Numbered from the stretch's first letter, positions 1-9,571 are shown. The stretch: 64,000 bases of DNA from Streptomyces sp. WZ.A104 (GCF_002382885.1 NZ_NWVL01000031.1:1-64000), one strand, 5' to 3'. The notes: generated by a model not told the origin, from the sequence alone. Made by a program: numbers and translations.

Positions 1-597
1 GGGCCGGGCCGGCACCGGGGTCCGGGAGCGCCGGGGCGGCGCGGACGGCGGGCGGCCCGGGGCGGGCGGCGGCGGTGTGGGACACGCGCCGTAGATCTCC
101 GCGGCCGTCCCCGCCAGCCGCAGACACGCCGGGCCGTCGAGAGCGGTGTGGTGCACGGTGAACAGCAGCACACAGCCCTCCCGGTCCGGCTCCCGGACCA
201 CTTCGAGCCGCAGCGGCGGCGAGGCCGTCAGCGCCGGGGCCCGCTCCAGTGCCCCGGCCCGCGCCCGCTCCAGTGCCCCGGGAGCGCACGGCGGGAAGGA
301 GACCGGGTCCGTGTCCGGGCTCTCGGTCAGCTCCCACTCGTAACGCCGGGCGAACAGGCCCCGGGGCCGCTCCCGCATCAGCGCCCGGGGGTGCCGGGCG
401 AGCGAGGCGGCGAACGCGGAGCGCAGCCGCTCCTCGTCGACCAGGCCCGGCAGCTGGATCTCGATGAGCACCGTGCTCGGCTCGGCGTCCTGCGCACAGT
501 GCCGGGCCACCTCGTCGACGACCGGGAACGGCACCCGGGCGAGCCTCCCGGGCGGCTGCCCGCCGCCCGGGACCCGCTGGTGCTGCGTGGCCGCCAT
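1..597 (-). CDS. Condensation-domain-like acyltransferase (partial, C-terminus beyond the left edge)
   Basis: The reading frame starts at the ATG at 595-597 and runs off the left edge, so about 199 residues are visible. At about residues 148-154 it carries HHTALDG, which fits the HHxxxDG catalytic motif of condensation and Pap-type acyltransferase folds. The start overlaps the stop of the upstream AftD-like gene as ATGA, so the two are probably translationally coupled. It is the last visible gene of a minus-strand operon of glycosyltransferase, methyltransferase and arabinosyltransferase. A role in acylating an envelope glycan or lipid is inferred from context only. A short NRPS-type enzyme is the alternative. 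Confidence 0.7.
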   Translation of the reverse strand, partial: MAATQHQRVPGGGQPPGRLARVPFPVVDEVARHCAQDAEPSTVLIEIQLPGLVDEERLRSAFAASLARHPRALMRERPRGLFARRYEWELTESPDTDPVSFPPCAPGALERARAGALERAPALTASPPLRLEVVREPDREGCVLLFTVHHTALDGPACLRLAGTAAEIYGACPTPPPPAPGRPPSAPPRRSRTPVPARP

Positions 598-3500
598 CAG
601 GTGTCCCCTCCCTTCGCCGGGTGCTTGCCGTCGGCGGACAGCGTCCGGCCCGAGGGCGGTGCGGGCTGCGCCGGAAGCTGGAGCGTCCGCCCGTCCCCGG
701 CGGCCGGGTCCGGCTCACCGCCGCCCCGGCCGACCCGGACCGCCCGCCTGCCGAGCGGCTCCCGGCCCACCGTGACCAGTGCGGCGAACAACGCGATCAG
801 GGCGAGCAGTTGAGCGGTGGCACCGAACGCGCCCGCGCCCATTGCCGTACTCTCCCCGGTGCCCACCGCCGCGACGATCCCCGCGGCGGCCATCGCCGTG
901 AACGCGACCGGCGCGAGCAGTCTCGGCCGGAAGTGCGCGAGCACGGCGAGGAGCGGAACAGCCACGGCGAGGGGACCCGCGATCACCACCCCCACCAGGG
1001 TGAGGGCGACCGTGCCCAGGACCAGCCCCGGCCCCGGCGGGACCGGCTGCTCCTCGGCCTCGTACGGTCCGGAGCCCCGGCGCGGTACGAAAGCGAGCGC
1101 CACGAGCGCCAGGAACAGCACACCCGCACCGATCAGACCCGCCCGGTAGATCTCGGCCGGTTCGTACTCCAGGGTGACCGTGCCACCCTCGCCCTCGGGC
1201 ACCAGCCAGGCCTGCTGCCAGCCGTCGATCCGCAGCGGCGTCAGCTCCTTGCCGTCCAGGGTGGCCTTCCAGCCCTCGTTGTGGTTCTCGTGGATCTGGA
1301 GGTACGAGGCCTCGCCCGCACCGACGGAGACCGTGCGCCGGTCGCCTTCGCCCTGCTCGACATCCACCGTCCGCGGTGCCGCCGCCGCGGCCGCGGTGCT
1401 TCCGTTGCTCAGGGTGACGTCGGTGATGGCCAACGGGCCCGTGTCGCCCGCCTGGACCGTGGTGGACGAGGCGGCCAGCTCCACCTTGCTGTCCTTGGTG
1501 CACAGCGAGACCTGGATGGGCCGGCGCTGGGTCAGATCCCGCACCCGCCCTTCGGCCCGGGTCTCCAGATACGTACCGCCGACGGAGAGGACCGGACCCC
1601 TGCCGCACGGCAGGCTGAACTTCTGATCCGGCTTCGGCTGCGGCGAACGGAACTCCTCCAGCGCCGGGATGTAGACCTCGCTCAGCCCGACCGGCAGCTG
1701 CAACTGGCCGTCGGCCACCGGGTTGTGCACGGTCAGCGGCGCCTGGCGCGAGATGGTGATGTCCATCCGGTCGGTGTTGACGGGCGAGAAGCGGGCCATC
1801 CCGTTCTCGTCCACCGAGGCCACCGCCGTACCGTCCGGCGAACTGATCTGCACCTGCTCGGGCCGGGTGGACAGCCCCCCGGCCGCCGCGAAGACGATCT
1901 CGCCGACCGGCCTCTTCTCCGGCCAGGTCAGATGCAGTACGGGGCGTTCGCCCGCGATCCACGCCGTGGTCAGATCACCGTCGGTCAGGTTGCGGGGGCT
2001 GAGGTTCGTACCGAGCCGTGCCGTGGAGTCGGCACTCACCTCGATCCTGTCCCGCTCCCCGGTCAGCTCGAACAGCAGCTTGTCGAGCGCCTCGCCGGGC
2101 ACCGGCAGCGCGCTCGCCGAGACCGTGTACTCGCCCGCCTCCTGTGCGGTGAACTGCCGGCTCAGCCCGACCTCGGCGGCCACGGACGACAGACCGCCCG
2201 GGTCACTGCCCCGCCGCAGTGAGAACATCGTCGAGTCCGCACCCTCGCGCGGCGCGTCGTTCGGCAGCTCCAGCATCCGGGTCACCTGTACGCCGGGGAT
2301 GGCGATGTCGGTGAACCCGGCGCCGCTGAGTCCGGGGCGCCCCTGCTGGGAATCCAGGATCGTCACCTTCAGCCAGGCCGCCTGCCCGGCGGGAGCGGCC
2401 ACCTGCTGCGCCGAGCCGTCCGGCCGCAGCGGGCTGTCCTTGAAGCCCCGGTCGGTCTGCACCCGGATCACGGTCGCCGCGGCCCGCATGTTCCCGCTGG
2501 GCAGCGGAGTCACCTGGAGGGAGCTCGGCAGCTCCGTCGGGGTGGCGAAGTCGACCCGCACCCACTCACCCTCGGGAGAGCCGGGGGACCCCTCCGCCCA
2601 GCCGGTCTCCGGATTGCCATCGAACGCGTTGACCGGGTCGTACTGCGGCAGATGGAACAGCCAGTTGCCCACCGACGACGCACTGACCGACTTCGCGCCC
2701 CGGAGTACCGCCGTCGTCTGGTGCTTCGCCCCGGAGGTCGGCAGGATCTGCCGGGGTTCGCGGCCCGGATCCTGCACCGCGCCCACGGCGTTGCGCTCAT
2801 CGACGGTGTACGTGTACGAGGTGTTGGAGTTGACCAGACCGAACCGGGTGTCGGCGCGGCGCAGCCCGTCGCCCGCCGCGTACAACGACGGCCGTCCCAG
2901 GCCCGGGTGCGCGTCACCGGCCAGCACGGCCGGCCGGCCGTCCAGCGCACCGGTCGCCGACAGCGGCAGCAGCGACTCGGGGCCGCCGCTCACCACGGCC
3001 GTCGAGGCGACCGGGGTCGCTTCCGCCCGTCCCGGACGCTCGGTCCCGGCGGGCGGCCGGTAGATCTCCACCGCCTGCTGCCGCGGATACAGGCCCTCGA
3101 TCTGCACGGGGGTGTCCGCCGCGATCCGGCCGCCGGTCATCACCGGCCCGTAGCCCTTCACCCGCCGGTAGCCGGACGCCTCCAGGGTGCGCTTCACCGT
3201 AGTGGTGGGGACGTACCCCAACTGGTCCGGGTCCAGGTCGTTGCGGACCACCACATAGTGCAGCCCGGCCCGGTTCAGGTACCCGCTCAGCCCGGGAACC
3301 TCGCCCCCGGAGGTCAGCGCCTGCTCGACGGCGTCCATCGCCCGCCGGTTGCCGGGCGTGCCGAAGGGGACGTAATCCCGTTGCGCGTAGGGCGAGTTCG
3401 CCAGCACGTCCAGTGGCTGGTCGATGGGGGAGCCCCAGGTGTAGATGCCGTGCGCGGTCGCCGGGACGACCAGGGCGCGGTCATGGGGCGAATTGTCCTT

Positions 3501-4883
3501 GAGCCAACCACCGGTCTTCTTCCAGTAGTCGGGCAGCTCCTTGAACGAACCCGGTTGCAGGATGGAGCCGTTGACGTACGGCCAGGCCAGACCGGGCAGC
3601 ACGATCACGGCGGCGATCACCGGCGCGAGGCGGCGCATCCGGGCCGGGTCGCGGTCCCGGCGGGCGGCCGCCAGAGCGGCGACGGCGGTGATGTGCGTCA
3701 GGCCCAGGGCCAGCGCCAGCGCCAGACCCGTCTGGAACTTGTAGATGTTCCTGAAGGGCACCAGCCAGGTGTCCAGCCAGTCCTGCACGGTTCCGTGGAA
3801 CAGCCCGCCCAGCGCACCGCCGTACCCGGCGAGCGTGATGAGCGCGACGGACAGGACGGTCAGCACCAGCCAGCGGCGTTCGGGCAGATCCCGCCGGGCA
3901 AGACCCGCGAGTCCCAGGGCGGCGGCGAGCGCCGAGCACAGGACGGTGAGGGTCGCGGTCGCGACGGTCCACCCGGCCGGGAGCCAGGCCTCGCCGAAGT
4001 TCAGATAGCCCACCCAGTTGCCGGCGCCGCGCAGCGCTTCGGTCGCCGACATGGTGGTCGTGGTGGTGTACGAGGACTCCACGTACGGCATGAAGTTCTC
4101 GCCGAAGGTCCCCAGCAGCAGCAGTGGAACGATCCACCAGGCGGTCGCCATGACCACGCCCGGTATCCACCAGGCGAGCAGTGCGCGCTTGCGTGGTCCG
4201 GGGGGCCGGGACAGCAGATACAGCCCGACCGGCAGCAGCGAGGCCAGTGTGGAGGCGGCGTTTACCCCGCCCATCAGCGGGATCAGCAGCGCGGACCGGG
4301 CCGCCGCGATCCTCGGCGCCAGGCGCGGGTCCGTCAGCGGCAGCAGCACCCACGGCAGCAGGGCGCCCGGCAGCGCGGCCGCGGACGTCGAACCCACGAC
4401 GATGGTGTACGTCGGCCACAGCGCGTAGACGACGGCGCCCAGCAGCCGGGTGGCCGAGGAGCCCACCCGCAGCCGCTCCGCCAGCCGCAGCGCACCCCAG
4501 AAGGCGGTCGCCACGATCAGCGACAGCCACAGCCGCTCCGCGAGCCAGGTGGGCACCTTCAGCAGGTCGGCGGCCCCGTAGTACGGCAGCATCGGGACGA
4601 GATAGCCGATGTACTGGTCGGCGATGCCGCCGAACCCGGCCCGGCTGTGCCACAGCTCGCCCAGGTCACCGAGGAACCGGCGGGGGGCCGTGACGACGCC
4701 GAGCTTGGTGTCGAACGTCATCCGCCCGGGCGACACCGCCAGGAACGCCAGGAAGACGACGGCCCAGAACCCCAGGAGCCAGCGCCGCGACCGCGGCTGC
4801 GGCAGGCCGCCAGCAGGGACGGAGGGCTCGGGACCCGGGCCGTCCGGGGCGGCGGGCCGGGGTGGGTGGACAGCGCTGGTCAT
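597..4883 (-). CDS. AftD-like alpha-(1->3)-arabinofuranosyltransferase family membrane protein (DUF3367)
   Basis: This is a very large integral membrane protein of 1428 residues. The N-terminal third is a multi-span GT-C-type region, starting with a segment near residue 40 and followed by hydrophobic segments to about residue 420. The middle holds discoidin-like carbohydrate-binding folds (DGNPETGWAEG and, later, DGDLTTAWIAGE). More hydrophobic segments lie near the C-terminus. That layout matches actinobacterial AftD-type enzymes, which add arabinofuranose from decaprenyl-phosphate donors outside the membrane. The ATG at 4881-4883 was chosen because it overlaps the stop of the upstream methyltransferase as ATGA. 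A longer frame to 5150 only reads antisense-type sequence. The acceptor in this organism is unknown. Confidence 0.8.
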   Translation of the reverse strand: MTSAVHPPRPAAPDGPGPEPSVPAGGLPQPRSRRWLLGFWAVVFLAFLAVSPGRMTFDTKLGVVTAPRRFLGDLGELWHSRAGFGGIADQYIGYLVPMLPYYGAADLLKVPTWLAERLWLSLIVATAFWGALRLAERLRVGSSATRLLGAVVYALWPTYTIVVGSTSAAALPGALLPWVLLPLTDPRLAPRIAAARSALLIPLMGGVNAASTLASLLPVGLYLLSRPPGPRKRALLAWWIPGVVMATAWWIVPLLLLGTFGENFMPYVESSYTTTTTMSATEALRGAGNWVGYLNFGEAWLPAGWTVATATLTVLCSALAAALGLAGLARRDLPERRWLVLTVLSVALITLAGYGGALGGLFHGTVQDWLDTWLVPFRNIYKFQTGLALALALGLTHITAVAALAAARRDRDPARMRRLAPVIAAVIVLPGLAWPYVNGSILQPGSFKELPDYWKKTGGWLKDNSPHDRALVVPATAHGIYTWGSPIDQPLDVLANSPYAQRDYVPFGTPGNRRAMDAVEQALTSGGEVPGLSGYLNRAGLHYVVVRNDLDPDQLGYVPTTTVKRTLEASGYRRVKGYGPVMTGGRIAADTPVQIEGLYPRQQAVEIYRPPAGTERPGRAEATPVASTAVVSGGPESLLPLSATGALDGRPAVLAGDAHPGLGRPSLYAAGDGLRRADTRFGLVNSNTSYTYTVDERNAVGAVQDPGREPRQILPTSGAKHQTTAVLRGAKSVSASSVGNWLFHLPQYDPVNAFDGNPETGWAEGSPGSPEGEWVRVDFATPTELPSSLQVTPLPSGNMRAAATVIRVQTDRGFKDSPLRPDGSAQQVAAPAGQAAWLKVTILDSQQGRPGLSGAGFTDIAIPGVQVTRMLELPNDAPREGADSTMFSLRRGSDPGGLSSVAAEVGLSRQFTAQEAGEYTVSASALPVPGEALDKLLFELTGERDRIEVSADSTARLGTNLSPRNLTDGDLTTAWIAGERPVLHLTWPEKRPVGEIVFAAAGGLSTRPEQVQISSPDGTAVASVDENGMARFSPVNTDRMDITISRQAPLTVHNPVADGQLQLPVGLSEVYIPALEEFRSPQPKPDQKFSLPCGRGPVLSVGGTYLETRAEGRVRDLTQRRPIQVSLCTKDSKVELAASSTTVQAGDTGPLAITDVTLSNGSTAAAAAAPRTVDVEQGEGDRRTVSVGAGEASYLQIHENHNEGWKATLDGKELTPLRIDGWQQAWLVPEGEGGTVTLEYEPAEIYRAGLIGAGVLFLALVALAFVPRRGSGPYEAEEQPVPPGPGLVLGTVALTLVGVVIAGPLAVAVPLLAVLAHFRPRLLAPVAFTAMAAAGIVAAVGTGESTAMGAGAFGATAQLLALIALFAALVTVGREPLGRRAVRVGRGGGEPDPAAGDGRTLQLPAQPAPPSGRTLSADGKHPAKGGDT

Positions 4884-5599
4884 GAACACCGCCGGAGGAT
4901 GAGGAGGAGGTTCCAGGTGGCGAATTCCCGCAGTACGGGGACCCGCGGCACGAGCTGGGGAAGGACGGGCCAGTAGCGCGAGCGTGCGGAGACGACGGAC
5001 ACATCGGTACGGGCCCGGACATGGCGCAGCGTCTCGCCGACGCCGATCCGGAAGAGGTTCTCGCCGAGCCGGTGCTTGGCGGGGGAGCCGGTGCGCCGCT
5101 CGTAGCGGCCACGGGCGCGCTCGGCGCCGAGATAGTGCCAGGGCGCCCACTCATGGCCGCCCCAGGGGGAGAGCCAGTTGGTGAACGACACGTAGATCAG
5201 CCCGCCGGGACGTGTCACCCGCGCCATCTCGCTGAGAAAGGTGTGCGGATCGGCGACGTGCTCCAGCACATTGGAGGAGAAGCAGACGTCGGCCGCGCCG
5301 TCGGCGAGCGGCAGCAGATAGCCGTCGGCGACGACGGTGTCCGCGCGCTGCCCCGGGCCGAGCTCCGAGGCGTCCGGCTCGAAGAGATAGCCGTGCGCAC
5401 CGCGCCGCCGGAACTCCCGGGTGAAGTAGCCGTCGCCGCCGCCGATGTCCACGACGACCTTGCCCCGGAGCGGACCGTGCCGCTCCACCTGGTCCGCCGC
5501 ATCGCGGGCCAGCAGGGTGTACGCCGTCGCCGGGTCGCCCTGTTCCCGCAGGAAGGCGCGGAACAGGGCGGCCGAGCGCCGGAAGGAAGGGTCTTTCAC
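4880..5599 (-). CDS. Class I SAM-dependent methyltransferase
   Basis: A 239-residue protein with the SAM-binding glycine loop VVVDIGGGDGYF at residues 48-59. It also has an acidic second motif (LFEPDASE) and the post-motif SSNVLEHVADP typical of Methyltransf_11/25 enzymes. The GTG start at 5597-5599 overlaps the stop of the upstream glycosyltransferase (GTGA), and its own stop overlaps the next start (ATGA), so it sits in a tightly coupled envelope operon. The substrate cannot be read from the sequence. A glycan or lipid-linked sugar is the likely inference from the neighbours. Confidence 0.85.
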   Translation of the reverse strand: MKDPSFRRSAALFRAFLREQGDPATAYTLLARDAADQVERHGPLRGKVVVDIGGGDGYFTREFRRRGAHGYLFEPDASELGPGQRADTVVADGYLLPLADGAADVCFSSNVLEHVADPHTFLSEMARVTRPGGLIYVSFTNWLSPWGGHEWAPWHYLGAERARGRYERRTGSPAKHRLGENLFRIGVGETLRHVRARTDVSVVSARSRYWPVLPQLVPRVPVLREFATWNLLLILRRCS

Positions 5600-6765
5600 G
5601 CGCTCGCACCGATCGCCGGGGTGCTCGCGCCGCTGGTCGCCTCGGCGGCGACCGCCATGAACTGGCGCACGCTGGAGGTCCACCGGAACGCGGCCGCGCG
5701 TTCCCGGGCCGCCTTCCCCATCGCCTCGCGCCGCTCGTCGTCCAGCGCCAGCGCGCACCAGGCCGCGGCGAAGGAGGACGCACCCCGGGCCAGGATGCCG
5801 GTGACCCCGTCCTCGACGGAGTCGCGCAGCCCCGGCACGTCGAAGCCCAGCGTCGGGGTGGAGCGCGCACCGGCCTCCGTGACGACCAGCCCCCACCCCT
5901 CCACGGCCGCCGGATGCAGCAGCATCCACGCGGCGCAGAGCAGCCGGTGCTTCTCGGCCTCGGTGACATGACCGGCGAACTCCACCCCCGGTCCGGCCAG
6001 CCGTTCCAGCCGGGCGCGCTCGGGGCCGTCGCCCACGATGACGAGACGGCCGCCGGTGACCGGCCGGACCCGTTCCCACAGCTGGAGCAGCAGGTCGATG
6101 CGCTTGTAGTCGACGAGCCGGCCCAGCGCCAGGAAGAGCGGGGTCCCGGACCGGTCGCTCTGCGGGCTCGGCTCCTCGACACCGTTGTGCACCACCCGTA
6201 TCCGCCGGTCGGGCACGCCCAGCTCGCGCAGGGCGCCCGCCGTGGACGGGGACACGGCGATCATCAGGTGGTCGCGGTAGGCGCGGGACAGCGCCCAGTG
6301 CTCCAGCCGCCGCCCGGCACGGGCCACCGGCGTGGGGAAACGCATGTCCCACAGGTCGGTGTGCACATGGTTGACGAGGCACACGGTGGGCCCGCGATGC
6401 CACAGGGGGGCCAGATACGGCATGCCGTTGCAGACCTCGACCAGCAGATCGCAGTCGCCGACCTGACGGGCGAACGCGGAACGCGCACCGAGGTAGTGCC
6501 CCAGCGTGCTGCCCGCCGAGACGACCCGGTAGGGCCTGCGGGCGGCCTGGCCGCCGCACAGGAGCGTCACGTCATGGCCCTCCTCGGTGAGGCCCAGGGC
6601 AAGCCGGTCGATCAGCAGCTCGGAGCCGCCGGCGGCCGGATTGCCCAGGTCGCGGTGGGCGAGGAACACGATGCGTCTGGGAGCGGCCGGGACCCTGGAG
6701 GACGTCGGGCCCTGACCCTGGCGCGTGGCTGCGTCGAGCAGTGGGGGAGGTACGTGCTGGGGCAT
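5596..6765 (-). CDS. Glycosyltransferase family 4 protein
   Basis: A 389-residue GT-B-fold enzyme. The N-terminal Rossmann half starts near residue 30 (RIVFLAHRDLGNPAAGGSE, a GT4 acceptor-side signature). The C-terminal half has LFLALGRLVDYKRIDLLLQ and the EGWGLVVTEAGARSTP loop that holds the nucleotide-sugar-binding Glu residues. The ATG at 6763-6765 was chosen because upstream codons read into a purine-rich, low-complexity stretch. It begins the minus-strand operon continuing into the methyltransferase and AftD-like genes. It is probably cytosolic, building a lipid-linked glycan. Donor and acceptor are unknown. Confidence 0.85.
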   Translation of the reverse strand: MPQHVPPPLLDAATRQGQGPTSSRVPAAPRRIVFLAHRDLGNPAAGGSELLIDRLALGLTEEGHDVTLLCGGQAARRPYRVVSAGSTLGHYLGARSAFARQVGDCDLLVEVCNGMPYLAPLWHRGPTVCLVNHVHTDLWDMRFPTPVARAGRRLEHWALSRAYRDHLMIAVSPSTAGALRELGVPDRRIRVVHNGVEEPSPQSDRSGTPLFLALGRLVDYKRIDLLLQLWERVRPVTGGRLVIVGDGPERARLERLAGPGVEFAGHVTEAEKHRLLCAAWMLLHPAAVEGWGLVVTEAGARSTPTLGFDVPGLRDSVEDGVTGILARGASSFAAAWCALALDDERREAMGKAARERAAAFRWTSSVRQFMAVAAEATSGASTPAIGASA

Positions 6766-7010
6766 GGGCGCTCCAACTCGGCTCTGGGTGCGGGGACTCG
6801 GGGATGAGCGGTACGAGGGGGGAGGGGAACCGCGGAAAGAGGGGAGAAGCGGCGGAGGGGCGAACCGGAGAGGGCGGGGAAGGAAGGGGTGGTGTACGCG
6901 AACGACGGAACGGAAGGGCGAGACCGGGGGGCCGTGCTCTGGTGGGGATAGACAGTTTTCGGCACGGGTTACCGCCCGGCTACTCACCGGCGCAACAACT
7001 TGCGAGTAAC
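6766..7010 (-). other. Intergenic region with a polypurine tract upstream of the glycosyltransferase operon
   Basis: This gap of 245 bases holds no recognisable gene. From about 6795 to 6950 the plus strand is almost entirely G and A, in runs such as gggggaggggaa. Any promoter of the downstream minus-strand operon would lie here. No clear -10/-35 pair was found. Confidence 0.5.
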
Positions 7011-7994
7011 TCAGGTGCGCATACTCGTCATCATGTGAGTGCTCGGGGCCTCCGGCTCCGTCCGCCGCCCCCGCACGACGAGGACGACCCCCGCCGCCGT
7101 GAGTACGCCCCCGAGCCCGGCCGCCCCGATCGGCACGGTCTCACCGAGCATCGCCAGCCGGTCGCTGTCCGCCGAGGCGAGCGCGACCTGCTTCTCCTGG
7201 GTCTCCTTGGTGAACTCCACCCGCATGCTCTCCAGCAGCACCACGGCGTCCCTCTCCGAGCCCGGTGCGCGCAGCGTCTTCTTCGGCCCGATCGCCGCGT
7301 TGATGATGCGGCCGGTACGCCGGTCCACGACCAGCTCGATGCCGCTGTTGGAATACCACTCCTCGGCCAGCACCTGGGGCGTCTTCTTCCGGCCCACGAG
7401 CACGCCGGGCACCTGGCGCACCCCGGTCCTGGTGGGCTCGACCCGGCCCTTGAAGAGGTAGCCCGAGTAGCCCTGGACCTCCTGCTCACCCGCGTAGGAG
7501 AGCCGCACCACCCCGCCGAGCGTGCTGTCCCACCAGCGGTAGGCGCGCTTCTCGACGTCGAAGGGAAACTTCAGGTACGCCTCCCCGTCGAATGTCGGGG
7601 ACTCCTCGCAGCAGTGCACCGGCTCGTTCGTCGTCCGGTTGGTCACCCAGCGTTCCAGCGTCCACTGGAGGGCGTCGCGGGGATCGGCGGCGGGCAGCGT
7701 CCCGTCGTGGTCCACGGAGGTGGACACGTCCCAGACGGCGTTGCCGCTCTTCTCGCTGTCGGCCACGTCCCCGCGCACCTGCCGGGTGATCGTGATCGTC
7801 TCGCCGTCGACCGTCTCCACCTCGCCGGTGTCGAAAAAGCTGCCGGTCCCGGTGAAGACGGTGGTGGTGTCGATGTCGATCGGGGTGCGCTTGGCCTGCG
7901 GCTGGACGTACCAGACGAGCAGCGGCGCGAGCACGAGCAGGAAGACCCCCGCCCCCAGCAGGACGAGCGAGAGGGGTGAAGTATTGCGGCGCAT
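7011..7994 (-). CDS. DUF3068 / PorA-family membrane-anchored protein
   Basis: A 327-residue protein with one N-terminal membrane segment (about residues 7-29, LVLLGAGVFLLVLAPLLVW) and a second one near the C-terminus (about 288-310). Between them is an extracytoplasmic domain with conserved-looking repeats such as YSGYLFKG and GRIINAAIG. This is the arrangement of the DUF3068 family, annotated as porin PorA-like in mycolic-acid bacteria. The start at 7992-7994 was chosen because it puts the basic residues directly before the first membrane segment. It lies beside an AftD-like operon, so a cell-surface role is plausible. Its molecular function is not known. Confidence 0.75.
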   Translation of the reverse strand: MRRNTSPLSLVLLGAGVFLLVLAPLLVWYVQPQAKRTPIDIDTTTVFTGTGSFFDTGEVETVDGETITITRQVRGDVADSEKSGNAVWDVSTSVDHDGTLPAADPRDALQWTLERWVTNRTTNEPVHCCEESPTFDGEAYLKFPFDVEKRAYRWWDSTLGGVVRLSYAGEQEVQGYSGYLFKGRVEPTRTGVRQVPGVLVGRKKTPQVLAEEWYSNSGIELVVDRRTGRIINAAIGPKKTLRAPGSERDAVVLLESMRVEFTKETQEKQVALASADSDRLAMLGETVPIGAAGLGGVLTAAGVVLVVRGRRTEPEAPSTHMMTSMRT

Positions 7995-8178
7995 CCGGGC
8001 ACTCCTGGGTCGAATCTCTTCGCGGAGGTGCACGGGCCCCGGGCCGGTCAGCCCTTGATTGGCGTGAACAGTAGGCAAGGCCTTGACGAGATGTCAATGA
8101 CCTGTCGACACTGTGTGCCAGCCGGAGGGGCCCGGCTCACGGGGTGGGGATCGCCTCCAGCAAGGAGCTGACCCGACT

Positions 8179-8331
8179 ATGCGCAGACTCATCGCCGCTC
8201 TTGTCACCGCTCTGGCGGCCGCGGCGCTCGCCGTAGGTGCGGCGGTCGGTGTCGTGGCACTGCTCGACGCCACCCCCGACCAGCCCAATACACCGCTGAT
8301 CAGCTACGACACCGCACCGGCCGCCCCATGA
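8179..8331 (+). CDS. Small secreted or membrane-anchored peptide (50 aa)
   Basis: The peptide has a basic start (MRRL) and an Ala/Val-rich hydrophobic segment at residues 5-29, followed by a short Pro/Thr-rich tail. It looks like a signal-anchor micro-protein. An AAGGAG ribosome binding site lies about 11 bases before the ATG. The stop overlaps the start of the PucR regulator as ATGA, so the two are probably co-translated. No family is recognised. It could also be a leader that couples translation of the regulator. Confidence 0.6.
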   Translation: MRRLIAALVTALAAAALAVGAAVGVVALLDATPDQPNTPLISYDTAPAAP

Positions 8332-9533
8332 CGCGCACGGCCTGGCAGGAGGTGCCCCGGCCGAAACTGGACCGTTTCGCCGCCATCGCCCTGTCCGAGG
8401 CCCCGGAACTCGCGCAGACGATCCTGCACGCGATCCGCCGGGACTACCCCTATCTCCACCTGGTCGAGGACGAGTCCGGGGAGCCCCTGGCCCTGGTCGG
8501 CATCCGCCGCGCCATCGAGGGCTTCGTCCACAACCTCACCTCCGGTGCGCACCCCCGGGTGCCGCCGGAGATGTTCCAGGAGTTCGGGCGGGGCGAAGGG
8601 CTTGAGGGCCGCAGCCTCGACTCGCTCCAGGCCATCTACCGCCTCGGCGTGAGGCTCACCTGGCGCAGGTTCGCCGAGATCGGACAGCAGATCGACATCG
8701 CCGCACCCGCCATGTACGAGCTCGCCGAATCGGGATTCGAGTATCTGGACGGACTCGTGGAACAGTCGGTACGGGGCTACGCCGAGGCGGCGGCCCGGCG
8801 CGCCAGCGAACGCCTCCGCCTCCAGCGCCAGCTGATCGAGATGCTGCTCATGGAGCACCGGGCCGAATCGACCCGGACCCTGGCCGAGCGGGCCGCCCGG
8901 ATCGGCTGGGAGCTTCCCGAGACGATCGCGGTGGGCGTCCTCATCCGCCCCGCCCGGGAAGCGGTGGCCCCGGCGGTCGGCCAGGGCATCCTGCTGGACA
9001 TGGAGAGCGAGCAGCCGCGCATCGTCATCCCGGACCCGGACACGGCGGGCCGCGCGGAGACCCTGCGACGGGCCACGGCCGGCTGGTCAGGGGCGATCGG
9101 GCCGCCGGTCCCGCTGGCGTCCGCGGCGACGTCGTTGCGCTGGGCGGAGACGGCGGTCCAGCTGATCAAGAAGGACCTGCTGCCGCAGGGGGAGGTGCTG
9201 CACTGCACCGAGCGCACGGAGGAGCTGGTGCTGCTGCCCGCCCAGGAGCTGACCGACGCGTCCGCCCGCCGCTGCCTCGCCCCGCTGGACGGCCTCAGCC
9301 CGACCCAGACCCGGCGCCTGGCCGAGACCCTGCTCGCCTGGATCGAGACCTCCGGCGGCGCACCCGAGGTGGCCACCCGGCTCGGCATCCACCCCCAGAC
9401 GGCCCGCTACCGGCTCCGGCAGATCCGTGAGCTGTGGGGCGACGCGATCGACGAACCGGACCAGCGCTTCGAGATGCTCCTCGTGCTCCGCTCCCAGCGG
9501 CTGCGGGGCGATCTGGCACCCGTCCAGGGCTGA
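8328..9533 (+). CDS. PucR-family transcriptional regulator
   Basis: A 401-residue protein ending in a PucR-type helix-turn-helix (about residues 345-380, with EVATRLGIHPQTARYRLRQI). The N-terminal half resembles the RsbT co-antagonist/GGDEF-like sensory region found in actinobacterial PucR proteins. It overlaps the small upstream ORF by four bases. It faces the SDR gene of the amine-catabolic operon across a hairpin and so is not in that operon. It may still regulate nitrogen or amine use, as several PucR-type regulators do. The target is unknown. Confidence 0.85.
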   Translation: MTRTAWQEVPRPKLDRFAAIALSEAPELAQTILHAIRRDYPYLHLVEDESGEPLALVGIRRAIEGFVHNLTSGAHPRVPPEMFQEFGRGEGLEGRSLDSLQAIYRLGVRLTWRRFAEIGQQIDIAAPAMYELAESGFEYLDGLVEQSVRGYAEAAARRASERLRLQRQLIEMLLMEHRAESTRTLAERAARIGWELPETIAVGVLIRPAREAVAPAVGQGILLDMESEQPRIVIPDPDTAGRAETLRRATAGWSGAIGPPVPLASAATSLRWAETAVQLIKKDLLPQGEVLHCTERTEELVLLPAQELTDASARRCLAPLDGLSPTQTRRLAETLLAWIETSGGAPEVATRLGIHPQTARYRLRQIRELWGDAIDEPDQRFEMLLVLRSQRLRGDLAPVQG

Positions 9534-9544
9534 GACCGCAACCG

Positions 9545-9571
9545 CCGCGGCCCCCGCGTCCGGGGCCGCGG
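9545..9571. terminator. Bidirectional hairpin between convergent PucR and SDR genes
   Basis: A perfect 10-bp GC stem (CGCGGCCCC paired with GGGGCCGCG plus one flanking pair) encloses a 7-base loop in the 74-base gap between two convergent stop codons. There is no U-tract, as is common for Streptomyces terminators. Confidence 0.65.

Noticed and set aside
2652-4976. A 774-codon plus-strand frame opposite the AftD-like gene
   Set aside because: Antisense shadow with Arg/Gly/Gln-rich composition. The minus strand has membrane segments and the discoidin-like domains.
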